Source: Epilithonimonas lactis (GTDB lineage: Bacteria > Bacteroidota > Bacteroidia > Flavobacteriales > Weeksellaceae). From it: 64,000 bases of DNA. The stretch covers positions 372,001 through 436,000 of the forward strand of contig NZ_FOFI01000003.1 in assembly GCF_900110605.1 (NCBI RefSeq). The letters run 5' to 3'. The notes beneath the pieces are model-generated. The model saw only the letters and a list, made by a program, of their open reading frames with translations. It did not search any database and was not told where the DNA came from. Below, in pieces: positions 43,684-51,209 of this stretch. Position numbers and translations under genes: made by a program. Position 1 is the stretch's first letter. Every line of letters begins with the position of its first letter.

Positions 43684-44325
43684 TCAAACAAAAATCGTCT
43701 TCAAAATCTCGGACACTTCTTTCGGTTTGGTGGCTGGGAAAAGGTGTGTTGCATTTTTGATAACGAAATCTGGTTGGGAATTTTTAATCGGAAAAACGAT
43801 GTCTTTGTCCGCCAAAATCTGAATGACATCGGGAATTTTATCGAATTTCCAATGCGCGACCTTGTCCATAGACCATTTGAGGTAATAGGGGTCTTTCACT
43901 CGGAAATATTGATTTAATCTCGGATTTTTCGGGTCGAATAATTTTCTAAAAAATGAATAAAACAGAGTCGTGTTGCCATTGAAAACCCTCGTCGGAATGT
44001 ATTTGATAGCGTTGGTTTTTTGGCCAGCTTTTATTAGCCTTGACTTTTCTGCATCACAACGAATACTTCCCAGAATGACGATTTTTTTTGCAGGTTTCAA
44101 TTTGTGAATTTCCTGTACGATGATTCCGCCGAAAGAATAACCTAACAAATAAAATTCCTCGGAATCGTCTATGGATTCTGACATTCTTAAAATATATTCG
44201 TAGAAATCTTCGTTGAGATTCGGAATCAGCCAAGGAATGTGAACGACCTCAATATTTGGATTGAAGGTGAGTTTTTCCAGGACTTTTTCGTCTGCACCGA
44301 GACCGCTGATGGTGTAAAGTTTCAT
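43684..44325 (-). CDS. Alpha/beta hydrolase (esterase type)
   Basis: The 213-residue cytoplasmic protein has the opening 'MKLYTISGLGADEKVLEKL', nucleophile elbow 'LLGYSFGGIIVQEI' with the catalytic Ser near residue 79, an Asp in 'ILADKDIVFP' and a His in 'ATHLFPAT'. It belongs to the small alpha/beta-hydrolase_1/6 type. Substrate unknown. It is convergent with the cupin gene with only 6 bases between stops. Confidence 0.8.
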   Translation of the reverse strand: MKLYTISGLGADEKVLEKLTFNPNIEVVHIPWLIPNLNEDFYEYILRMSESIDDSEEFYLLGYSFGGIIVQEIHKLKPAKKIVILGSIRCDAEKSRLIKAGQKTNAIKYIPTRVFNGNTTLFYSFFRKLFDPKNPRLNQYFRVKDPYYLKWSMDKVAHWKFDKIPDVIQILADKDIVFPIKNSQPDFVIKNATHLFPATKPKEVSEILKTIFV

Positions 44326-44345
44326 TAATCAAATTTAATAACAAA

Positions 44346-44374
44346 AAAAGAGCAGAAAAAATCTGCCCTTCAAA
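44346..44374 (-). terminator. Terminator of the YceI gene
   Basis: Minus-strand stem GGCAGA/TCTGCT with a T-rich loop and seven T, about 20 bases after the yceI-like stop. Confidence 0.75.
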
Positions 44375-44394
44375 ATTATCTATTTTAGGTAAAA

Positions 44395-44961
44395 TTATTT
44401 TACGCTGATTTTCACTTTCATATCAACTTCGTCTTTTACCATTACATCTTGCATTGTAGATTTGTAAGCCACGTCAAATTTCTGTCTGTCGAAAGAGAAT
44501 TTGTCAGACTCCAAAGTCACAACACCGTTTGCAGAAGTGATTTTTGCAGGGAAAGAAACTGGTGCTGTTTTACCTTTCACAGTCAAGTTTCCGTTTACCA
44601 CAAAGTTGTAATCTTTGTTTGTGTTTTTCTTTACAGAAGTGATTTTGTAAGTCGCAGTCGGGAATTTTTCAACTTCGAAGAAATCACCATTTTTCAAGTG
44701 ACCGTTCAGTTTTCCTTGGTATTCGCCAGTCAAATCTGTAGCCGTCAAACTTGTCATATCCAATACGAAAGTTCCACCTACAACTGCTCCATTTTTAAGA
44801 ACAAGGTTTCCAGATTTTACGTTTACAGTTCCATCGTGAGAAGATGCTTCTGTTTTAGCGATTTTATATCCCCACCAGTGTACGTCTGAGCTTGTCAATT
44901 TTTTTGTTTGTCCGAAAGCCAATCCGCTAACCAATACTGCAAGTAATGCTACTTTTTTCAT
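44395..44961 (-). CDS. YceI family lipid-binding-like protein
   Basis: The 188-residue protein has a Sec signal (MKKVALLAVLVSGLAFGQT) and an eight-stranded antiparallel barrel of the YceI type: 'DVHWWGYKIAKTEASSHDGT', 'GGTFVLDMTSLTATDL', 'LNGHLKNGDFFEVEKFPTAT' and a C-terminal 'FDVAYKSTMQDVMVKDEVDM'. YceI relatives bind polyisoprenoids such as ubiquinone-type chains in the periplasm. Ligand unknown. A TAgaTTTG box lies on the minus strand at 44986-44993. Confidence 0.88.
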   Translation of the reverse strand: MKKVALLAVLVSGLAFGQTKKLTSSDVHWWGYKIAKTEASSHDGTVNVKSGNLVLKNGAVVGGTFVLDMTSLTATDLTGEYQGKLNGHLKNGDFFEVEKFPTATYKITSVKKNTNKDYNFVVNGNLTVKGKTAPVSFPAKITSANGVVTLESDKFSFDRQKFDVAYKSTMQDVMVKDEVDMKVKISVK

Positions 44962-44985
44962 TATTTTTTTAATTATTTAATGATG

Positions 44986-44993
44986 CAAATCTA
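44986..44993 (-). promoter_or_regulatory. Putative -7 box (TAgaTTTG) of the YceI gene
   Basis: Perfect TAnnTTTG match on the minus strand, 24 bases before the ATG. The nearest TTG upstream is at non-standard spacing (12 bases). Confidence 0.45.
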
Positions 44994-45043
44994 CTTAGAA
45001 TCATTCAAAATAAATATTGATGTATGATAAGTTTTTAAAAAAT

Positions 45044-45071
45044 AAAGCCCACATTCGAAAATGAGGGCTTT
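45044..45071 (-). terminator. Terminator of the outer-membrane barrel gene
   Basis: Minus-strand stem AAAGCCCtCAT/ATGtGGGCTTT with a T-rich tail, 68 bases after the gene's stop. Confidence 0.75.
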
Positions 45072-45139
45072 AATTGTACATAGTTTATTGAAAAATGTTT
45101 TGATTTCTCCGGTTCATCAAAGAACGAAAAAATTAGAAT

Positions 45140-45724
45140 CTACTTACCTAATGGAATGTTGTAGCTAAATCCTACACCAATCGCGCCAGCGTTATATTTC
45201 TGGTCTGCAATCTGGCCTTTGTCACCAGTAAAAGTCTTGTTGTACTGTGCAAAGAAGTTCCAATCACGGTTGTGGTAACCAATTTCTGGTTTGATGTAGA
45301 AACCTCCGTCTGGTCTTGTAACAGCTACGTTTTCTGCAACATAATCATCTCCAACGATGAATCCGTAACCAACATCAGCTCCGAAATAGAATCCCATTTC
45401 TTTTGGATACACTCGGAAAAGTGCTGCTACTGGAATTACTCCAAAGTCATTGTTTCTCACATCTACGTTCACGCCGTTGATGGCTACATTTCTATCTTTT
45501 CCAAAATAGTTGTTGTAACCAGTGGCGATACCCAAACCAAAACCTGGCGTCACCAAATGTTGGTAAGATAAATCTACACCAAGGTTTGCAGCCGTGTTAC
45601 CACCTGTAGAAACACCGCCATTCAAGCCTACTTTTAACATATTAGTCATATTTGCACTTTGTGCAGACAATAATCCTCCTGCCAAAATTCCGGCTCCTGC
45701 TATTAATTGTTTTAAAGACTTCAT
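45140..45724 (-). CDS. Outer-membrane beta-barrel protein
   Basis: The 194-residue protein has a signal peptide (MKSLKQLIAGAGILAGGLLSAQ) and glycine/aromatic beta-strands ('FGLGIATGYNNYFGKDRNVA', 'MGFYFGADVGYGFIVGDDYV', 'AGAIGVGFSYNIPL'). The plan is that of an OmpW/OprF-like eight-stranded barrel, a common abundant porin-like protein in flavobacteria. No ligand is suggested. A well-matched promoter lies directly upstream and a terminator downstream, so it is monocistronic. Confidence 0.78.
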   Translation of the reverse strand: MKSLKQLIAGAGILAGGLLSAQSANMTNMLKVGLNGGVSTGGNTAANLGVDLSYQHLVTPGFGLGIATGYNNYFGKDRNVAINGVNVDVRNNDFGVIPVAALFRVYPKEMGFYFGADVGYGFIVGDDYVAENVAVTRPDGGFYIKPEIGYHNRDWNFFAQYNKTFTGDKGQIADQKYNAGAIGVGFSYNIPLGK

Positions 45725-45745
45725 ATTTTTAAATTTTAAATTTTA

Positions 45746-45776
45746 CAAAGGTCTTACTTGTAAATACCGTGCCAAA
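45746..45776 (-). promoter_or_regulatory. Promoter of the barrel gene: TTTG-N19-gAccTTTG
   Basis: On the minus strand TTTG (45776-45773), a 19-base spacer and gAccTTTG (45753-45746). The -7 box deviates from TAnnTTTG only in its first base; spacing is standard. Confidence 0.55.
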
Positions 45777-45941
45777 GCTGAAATATTGTTTGACCAATCT
45801 AACATTAGAAAAATCAATCGTCTAATTTTCAATCCATTAAAATCACAATTAAATATTAAAACTTATTCACAAACCGATGTTTTCATAATTTTTGATGTCA
45901 TCATTACTTTCAAATTTCTGTAATGGAAAAAATTGACAGAT

Positions 45942-47309
45942 ATGAACAACTTTCTTAAGAATAAACATTTGGCTTCCAGAGCGGGTTTTGGCGTTCACCA
46001 CAACAATATCGAGAAACTGAAGAGCAGCAATCAAAAGAAACTTTATGAGCAATTGAAGTCAACTTCCAACTATAAACCGATTGAAATTGAAGCTTACAAA
46101 ATCTCTTATGCTCAGTATCAAGAAATGTCCAAAGCGACTGATAAAAAGCCAGTTAATCTTTATAATAAAAACCACAATGCAGCCATAGGAAAGGCTTGGC
46201 AGGATTTGATGATTAACAGTCCCAATCAGCTTCAGGAAAAGATGGCGCTTTTCTGGCACGGCCATTTTGCCACGAGGATTCAGCAATCTCTTTTTAATGT
46301 TGATATCATTAATATTTTCAGGAAGAATGCCCTGGGAAGTTTTCGGGATTTGGTCTTCGAAGTTTCAAAATCGCCGGCTATGTTGAATTTCCTTAATAAC
46401 CAACAAAACAAAAAAGCCAAAGCCAACGAGAACTTCGCCCGGGAATTGATGGAACTTTTCACGGTTGGCAGAGGAAATCTTTACACTGAGAAAGACATCA
46501 AAGAATCTGCAAGAGCTTTCACAGGCTGGAGTTATGACGAAAATGGAGAATTCCGTGAAAACTTAAAACAGCACGATTCCGGAGAAAAGGAATTTCTTGG
46601 AAAGCGAGGAAACTTTACAGGAACCGATATCATTAATATGATTCTTGAAAAACCTGAATGTGCGGAATTTATCACCAGAAAAATTTATAAATATTTGGTC
46701 AATGAAACGCCGGAAGAGAAATTAATCAAATCCTTAAGCCAGAAATTCTCCGAATCGGATTACCAGATTTTGACTTTGTTGGATGAGATTTTCCTTTCCA
46801 ACTGGTTTTATTCTGAGAATAATATTGGCGCCAGAGTCAAATCCCCGATTGATTTGATTGTCGGAATCCGCAGAATAATGCCAATGGACACGAAAGACGG
46901 AAATATGATTTACAACTTCGAAAGACTTCTCGGACAACATCTTTTACAGCCACCAAACGTCGCAGGTTGGCCATCCGGAACTGAATGGATTGACAGCTCT
47001 ACCCTATTATTAAGGATGAAAATCCCATCTGTAATGGCTGGCTACAAAACGCTTGACGTAGAACCAAAACCGAACGACGACGTGAATATGGGAAGAGGCG
47101 AAAACAAAGTGGTCGTGAACAAAAATCAGAATAAAATCAGCATCCACTGGGAAAGTATTAGTAACATTTTGGATGAAGACCTGTTCAGTTTGCTCCTGCC
47201 AAATCCCACCGAAAAACTCAGAAATATGATTAATGAGTTCAATACGGATAAGAGCAAACAACATTTGATGATTAGTATAATGTCGACGCCGGAATATCAA
47301 CTTTGTTAA
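45942..47309 (+). CDS. DUF1800 family protein
   Basis: The 455-residue protein has no obvious signal peptide. It matches the DUF1800 family: 'LASRAGFGVHHNNIEKL' near the start, 'QEKMALFWHGHFATR', 'NFARELMELFTVGRGNLYTE', 'ARAFTGWSYD', 'LVNETPEEKL' and 'LLQPPNVAGWPSGTEWIDSS'. DUF1800 almost always precedes a DUF1501 gene, as here (12 bases apart). The pair is widespread in environmental bacteria, with no firmly established reaction. The frame reaches a TTG at 45933, but ATG 45942 is preferred. Confidence 0.85.
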   Translation: MNNFLKNKHLASRAGFGVHHNNIEKLKSSNQKKLYEQLKSTSNYKPIEIEAYKISYAQYQEMSKATDKKPVNLYNKNHNAAIGKAWQDLMINSPNQLQEKMALFWHGHFATRIQQSLFNVDIINIFRKNALGSFRDLVFEVSKSPAMLNFLNNQQNKKAKANENFARELMELFTVGRGNLYTEKDIKESARAFTGWSYDENGEFRENLKQHDSGEKEFLGKRGNFTGTDIINMILEKPECAEFITRKIYKYLVNETPEEKLIKSLSQKFSESDYQILTLLDEIFLSNWFYSENNIGARVKSPIDLIVGIRRIMPMDTKDGNMIYNFERLLGQHLLQPPNVAGWPSGTEWIDSSTLLLRMKIPSVMAGYKTLDVEPKPNDDVNMGRGENKVVVNKNQNKISIHWESISNILDEDLFSLLLPNPTEKLRNMINEFNTDKSKQHLMISIMSTPEYQLC

Positions 47310-47321
47310 AAATAAGCCGTT

Positions 47322-48518
47322 ATGATTATCAATAGAAAAACGTTTATACGAACCAGCAGTCTTGCCGCTGCCTCATTTCTGTTCCCAAATTTCCTAAGTG
47401 CGCTGACACTTCCGGAAGCGATTGAAATGAATGGAAAAACGCTCATCATTCTTCAACTTTCTGGTGGTAATGACGGACTGAATACCATTATTCCTATTAA
47501 AAATGATATCTATTACAGCTCAAGAAATCAAATCTCCATCAAAGAAGAAACGGCGCTCTTGCTGACGGATGATGCAGCCATCAATCCGAGTTTGAAATAT
47601 TTCAAAAACCTCTACGATAATGGCGAATTGGCGGTGATGAACAATGTTGGTTATCCTGAACCGAACAAATCGCATTTTCGAAGTATGGACATCTGGCAAT
47701 CCGCAAGTGGGAGTAACGAATTCATCAATTCCGGCTGGCTTGGACGATATCTGGATGAGGCTTGCCACGACTGCACCAATCCGACGCAAGCGATTGAAGT
47801 TGATGACCTGCTAAGTCTCGCAATGAAAGGCGAAAACAAAAAAGCAATCGCTTTGAAAGACCCAAAAAAGTTATTCGATAACAGTCAGGAATCGCTTTAT
47901 AAAAAACTGGCCGCGGACAATCACGACCACGACCACGATTTGGCAAGTTATCTTTACAACACGCTGGGAAATACGGTCAACAATTCAGAATATGTCTTCA
48001 AAGAAAGCAAAGCTAAACCGACGGACAAAGTTTATCCAAGCACGCAGATTGGAAAAGACTTCAAAACAATTGCGTCCTTGATTAAATCGGATATCAATAC
48101 GCAAGTCTATTACCTTTCTGTTGGCAGTTTTGATACGCACACCAATCAGAATCAAAGACAGAATCAGTTGTTTAAAACGATTGATGAAGCGGTGGAAGTT
48201 TTTGTGAAGGATATGAAGGAGAACGGGAAATTCGATGATGTGATGATTATGACCTTCTCAGAATTCGGGCGACGCGTGGCGCAGAATGCAAGTAACGGAA
48301 CCGACCACGGAACGGCCAACCAAATGTTCTTCATCAGCGGCGGACTCAAGAAAAAAGGACTTTTGAATCCACTTCCGGACTTAACCAAACTTAATGACGG
48401 TGACTTGATTTACACTGAAGATTTCCGAAAAGTTTACGCCACAGTTCTGAAAAGATGGTTGAATACCAATGACCAGAAAATACTTGGAAAGGATAATGGT
48501 TACTACGATTTTATTTAA
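47322..48518 (+). CDS. DUF1501 family exported protein
   Basis: The 398-residue protein has an N-terminal export signal of Tat-like type ('NRKTFIRTSSLAAASFLFP', lacking a clean RR). The sulfatase-like DUF1501 fold shows 'LIILQLSGGNDGLNTIIP', 'RSMDIWQSAS', 'STQIGKDFKTIASLI' and 'MTFSEFGRRVAQNASNGTDH' with likely metal ligands in the last. It is translationally coupled to DUF1800. Together they may form a secreted or periplasmic complex (inference). Confidence 0.85.
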   Translation: MIINRKTFIRTSSLAAASFLFPNFLSALTLPEAIEMNGKTLIILQLSGGNDGLNTIIPIKNDIYYSSRNQISIKEETALLLTDDAAINPSLKYFKNLYDNGELAVMNNVGYPEPNKSHFRSMDIWQSASGSNEFINSGWLGRYLDEACHDCTNPTQAIEVDDLLSLAMKGENKKAIALKDPKKLFDNSQESLYKKLAADNHDHDHDLASYLYNTLGNTVNNSEYVFKESKAKPTDKVYPSTQIGKDFKTIASLIKSDINTQVYYLSVGSFDTHTNQNQRQNQLFKTIDEAVEVFVKDMKENGKFDDVMIMTFSEFGRRVAQNASNGTDHGTANQMFFISGGLKKKGLLNPLPDLTKLNDGDLIYTEDFRKVYATVLKRWLNTNDQKILGKDNGYYDFI

Positions 48519-48543
48519 TTTCTAACTTTAAAAAGCATCTTTA

Positions 48544-48578
48544 TAGTTTACATCAATCATTCATTTTGATGTAAACTA
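48544..48578. repeat. Perfect 13-bp inverted repeat upstream of ohr
   Basis: Arms TAGTTTACATCAA (48544-48556) and TTGATGTAAACTA (48566-48578) are separated by 9 bases. It sits 25 bases after the DUF1501 stop and 10 bases before the ohr -33 box. It could terminate DUF1501 or be an operator for a regulator such as OhrR; the short T-run after it (CATTTTAT) makes either possible. Confidence 0.6.
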
Positions 48579-48587
48579 CATTTTATG

Positions 48588-48620
48588 TTGCACACAATAT
48601 AATTTTACACCATACATTTG
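48588..48620 (+). promoter_or_regulatory. Promoter of ohr: TTG-N22-TAcaTTTG
   Basis: TTG at 48588-48590, a 22-base spacer and a perfect -7 box TAcaTTTG at 48613-48620, which is 32 bases before the ohr ATG. Confidence 0.55.
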
Positions 48621-48652
48621 TACCATCAAATAATAATTAAATCATCAACAAA

Positions 48653-49075
48653 ATGAAAACATTGTACAGCATTGGCGCTACAGCCACAGGAGGCAGAAAC
48701 GGAAACGTAAAAAGTGATAACGGAATTCTTGACCTAGAAGTGAGAATGCCAAAAGGATTAGGTGGCGCAAACGACGATTTTGCCAACCCAGAAATGCTTT
48801 TTGCAGCAGGATATTCAGCTTGTTTTGACAGCGCACTGAACTTGGTCATTAAACAAAGTAAAATAGAAACTGGCGAAACGACCGTAATAGCAAAAGTTGG
48901 AATCGGACAAATCGAGAACGGTGGTTTTGGATTGGAAGCCGAATTGCACGCGAACATTCCAGGTGTTTCTTTGGAACAAGCTCAGGAATTGATTGAGAAA
49001 GCACATCAAATCTGTCCATATTCCAATGCAACAAGAGGAAATATGGAAGTGAAATTGACGGTAAGCAACGACTAA
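48653..49075 (+). CDS. ohr: Organic hydroperoxide resistance protein (Ohr/OsmC)
   Basis: Thiol peroxidase that reduces organic hydroperoxides. The 140-residue protein has the Ohr opening 'LYSIGATATGGRNGNVKSDN', the peroxidatic Cys in 'AAGYSACFDSALNLV' (about residue 62) and the resolving Cys in 'AHQICPYSNATRGN' (about 126), and ends with 'VKLTVSND'. It is followed about 100 bases later by a MarR/OhrR gene on the same strand, the usual regulatory pair. Confidence 0.93.
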   Translation: MKTLYSIGATATGGRNGNVKSDNGILDLEVRMPKGLGGANDDFANPEMLFAAGYSACFDSALNLVIKQSKIETGETTVIAKVGIGQIENGGFGLEAELHANIPGVSLEQAQELIEKAHQICPYSNATRGNMEVKLTVSND

Positions 49076-49136
49076 AATTTGTTTGTCCAAACTCGTCCTC
49101 AGACTCAGTTCAGGATGACACAGAAATAAAATCTGT

Positions 49137-49144
49137 TATCTTTG
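49137..49144 (+). promoter_or_regulatory. Putative -7 box (TAtcTTTG) of ohrR
   Basis: Perfect TAnnTTTG match 33 bases before the ohrR ATG, followed by TTGCAAACGATT. It would let the regulator be transcribed separately from ohr. No clear -33 box. Confidence 0.4.
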
Positions 49145-49177
49145 AAAATTGCAAACGATTAAATTAAAAAGACCAAT

Positions 49178-49606
49178 ATGGAAGATCTACTAAAACTCGA
49201 CAAGCAATTATGTTTCTCCGTTTACGTTTTACACCGCGAAATAATGCAGTGCTATCGATCAATCCTAAAAGATATTGGCTTGACTTATCCGCAATACATT
49301 GCAATGATGACACTTTGGGAAAAGGACGATTTGACCGTCAACCAAGTTGGAGAAATCTTGCAATTGGATAATGGAACTTTGACACCGTTGCTGAAACGTT
49401 TGGAATCCAAAGATTATCTGACTCGCAAACGAAGCAAAGAAGACGAGCGTGTGGTGAAAATCCACCTTACAGAAAAAGGCAGAAAGCTGAAGGAAAAAGC
49501 CATTTGCATTCCCTTCGAATTGGCGAAAGCAATGAATTTGAGTGTCGAAGAAATGACGCAACTGAAAGCTTTATCCGATAAAGTCGTCAAACAAATCTAT
49601 GAGTAA
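49178..49606 (+). CDS. ohrR: MarR family peroxide sensor OhrR
   Basis: The 142-residue winged-helix repressor has the redox-sensing Cys in 'LDKQLCFSVYVLHREI' (Cys12, corresponding to the OhrR sensor cysteine) and a second Cys25. The DNA-binding region is 'LTVNQVGEILQLDNGTLTPL', with wing 'LTRKRSKEDERVVKIHLTEK'. Lipid hydroperoxide oxidises the Cys and releases ohr. Its location next to ohr supports the call. The second Cys may allow intramolecular disulfide control (inference). Confidence 0.92.
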   Translation: MEDLLKLDKQLCFSVYVLHREIMQCYRSILKDIGLTYPQYIAMMTLWEKDDLTVNQVGEILQLDNGTLTPLLKRLESKDYLTRKRSKEDERVVKIHLTEKGRKLKEKAICIPFELAKAMNLSVEEMTQLKALSDKVVKQIYE

Positions 49607-49607
49607 C

Positions 49608-49645
49608 AAAAAGTGCTATTTGGAAATCCGAATAGCGCTTTTTTT
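49608..49645. terminator. Terminator after ohrR
   Basis: Long stem AAAAAGtGCTATTtGG/CCgAATAGCgCTTTTT with mismatch bulges and T-run, between convergent ohrR and fabH. Confidence 0.85.
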
Positions 49646-49663
49646 ATTTTTAATGGAATTGAA

Positions 49664-50686
49664 TTAATATTCAAAAAGGACACTTCCCCAAGTGAAACCA
49701 CTTCCGAAAGCGGACATACAAACCAAATCGCCGCGTTTCATTCTGCCTTCCAAGATGGCTTCACTCAAAGCAATTGGAATAGAAGCAGCGGTTGTGTTTC
49801 CATATTTTTGGATATTCACGAAGACTTTCTCGTCTGGCAAATGCAACAATTGCTGAACGTATTGTGCAATTCTGATATTCGCCTGGTGTGGAATGAGTAA
49901 ATCCAAATCGTCAATCTTCTTACCTGCTTTTTCCAAAGCTTCCAATATCGTTTCTGGGAATCTTGTCACAGCGTGTTTGAAAACGAAGTTTCCATTCATT
50001 ACTGGATAGATATCTTCTGAGGTTACAGAGTCTGGGTTTGTCAGTAAGGTGTCGCTCCAACCCAATTTGGTTCCAGGGAATTTCACGGCCAGTTCTTCTG
50101 CATATTTCCCTTCGGAGTGCATATTGACAGACAAGATTCCTTTCGCATTGGCATCTTCACTGGCTGATAAAACCACTGCCCCAGCGCCATCTCCGAAGAT
50201 GACAGAAACACCTCGGCCAGCATCAGAAAAATCCAGTCCGAAAGAGTGGATCTCTGCACCGACTACCAAAACATTCTTGTACAATCCAGATTTGATGAAA
50301 GCATCTGCGACGCTCATTGCATAGACGAATCCTGAACACTGATTTCTAACATCCAAGGCGCCTATCGTTCCACAACCCAACAAATCCTGCAAAAGAACAC
50401 CTGAACCTGGAAAATAGTAATCCGGAGAAAGCGTTGCAAAAACAATATAATCAATGTCTTGGGCGGTGAGGTTGGCATTTTTCAGAGCGATTTCTGATGC
50501 TTTGAAACCGTAGAAAGAAGTCGTCTCTTCGGAATCGACGCGGTTCTTGCGGTGTCTTCTTTCTTTGATGCCTGTTCTCTCGGTGATCCACTCATCGTTG
50601 GTGGTCATCAGTTTGGAAAGGTCATCGTTGGTCACGATATTTTCAGGAACGTAATGGCCTACGCCTGAGATTACACTTTTGATCAT
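49664..50686 (-). CDS. fabH: 3-oxoacyl-ACP synthase III (FabH-like)
   Basis: Condenses acetyl- or branched acyl-CoA with malonyl-ACP to begin fatty acid synthesis. The 340-residue thiolase fold shows the Cys-His-Asn triad: Cys117 in 'RNQCSGFVYAM', His in 'LLIPHQANIRIAQY' and Asn in 'QKYGNTTAASIPIAL', plus 'WITERTGIKERRH' near residue 35. Bacteroidota often have several FabH paralogues, so a role in branched-chain or specialised lipid synthesis is also possible. It is monocistronic here. Confidence 0.88.
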   Translation of the reverse strand: MIKSVISGVGHYVPENIVTNDDLSKLMTTNDEWITERTGIKERRHRKNRVDSEETTSFYGFKASEIALKNANLTAQDIDYIVFATLSPDYYFPGSGVLLQDLLGCGTIGALDVRNQCSGFVYAMSVADAFIKSGLYKNVLVVGAEIHSFGLDFSDAGRGVSVIFGDGAGAVVLSASEDANAKGILSVNMHSEGKYAEELAVKFPGTKLGWSDTLLTNPDSVTSEDIYPVMNGNFVFKHAVTRFPETILEALEKAGKKIDDLDLLIPHQANIRIAQYVQQLLHLPDEKVFVNIQKYGNTTAASIPIALSEAILEGRMKRGDLVCMSAFGSGFTWGSVLFEY

Positions 50687-50815
50687 TTTGGTATTTTAAA
50701 AGTACCTGCAAAAATAATTATTTTATTTGTTACATAGGTTTTTTTATTGGAAGTTAGAATTGAGAGGTTAGATATTAGACTGATTCACAAGCAAATAAAT
50801 AACACAAAATGGATA

Positions 50816-50855
50816 GTTCTTTTGTCTTGACACAAAAGAACCAAAAAGTCAAGAC
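50816..50855 (+). ncRNA. Candidate pseudoknotted RNA element
   Basis: Stem 1: GTTCTTTTGT (50816-50825) pairs perfectly with ACAAAAGAAC (50832-50841). The six-base loop CTTGAC (50826-50831) is perfectly complementary to GTCAAG (50848-50853), after a six-base linker, giving an H-type pseudoknot. It lies between fabH and corA, upstream of the Flavo-1-like element. Folding is inferred from base complementarity only. Confidence 0.45.
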
Positions 50856-51038
50856 GGGGAAACTCAGCTAAAATTTTAAATAAATTCCTAAAAAATCCAA
50901 ACTTGCCGCCAGCGCATTTCCAGCATCAGCTTCAAACAGTGGATTTTTCTTAACGTAATTTCTTTAAAATTTCTTAACGCTTCCGTTTCCTATGTCGAAG
51001 TAGGTGAAAGCTTCAATGGATGACAAATCTTGATTGTT

Positions 51039-51151
51039 GCGAAGCGCAGCCCGGCTTGAACGGAAATCCTTTTTTGCTTTGACTTAATGTTCTCCTTAAA
51101 CCGAAATGGTCTGCAAAAAAGATTGGGAGTGGAAGACGGATAAAGCTGCCC
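51039..51151 (+). ncRNA. Flavo-1-like structured intergenic element, copy 4
   Basis: GCGAAGCGCAGCCCGGCTTG, then AACGGAAATCC, the arm TTTTTTGC, a 35-base loop, the arm GCAAAAAA, then GATTGGGAGTGGAAGACGGA and AAAGCTGCCC. Its outer blocks match copies 2 and 3 nearly base for base. Confidence 0.62.
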
Positions 51152-51170
51152 AAATAATTTGAATGACCGA

Positions 51171-51205
51171 TTTGTATCAAGTGATTGTAATTTTATTTAG
51201 TTTTG
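51171..51205 (+). promoter_or_regulatory. Promoter of corA: TTTG-N23-TAgtTTTG
   Basis: TTTG at 51171-51174 and a perfect -7 box TAgtTTTG at 51198-51205. The ATG at 51210 lies only 4 bases after the box, so the mRNA should be leaderless or nearly so. Confidence 0.5.
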
Positions 51206-51209
51206 CGAT

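Larger units (their letters stand above)
50687..51209. other. Non-coding region rich in folded repeats
   Basis: The 523-base gap between fabH and corA contains no credible ORF. It holds a pseudoknot-like element (50816-50855), then an imperfect palindromic stretch to about 50990 in which CTAAAAAATCCA and TGGATTTTTCTTAA can pair. A Flavo-1-like RNA element (51039-51151) and the corA promoter (51171-51205) complete it. Confidence 0.6.

Noticed and set aside
50687-51209. Insertion sequence remnant
   Set aside because: No transposase fragment and the terminal repeats are not paired across the whole region; the repeats look like separate RNA-like elements.
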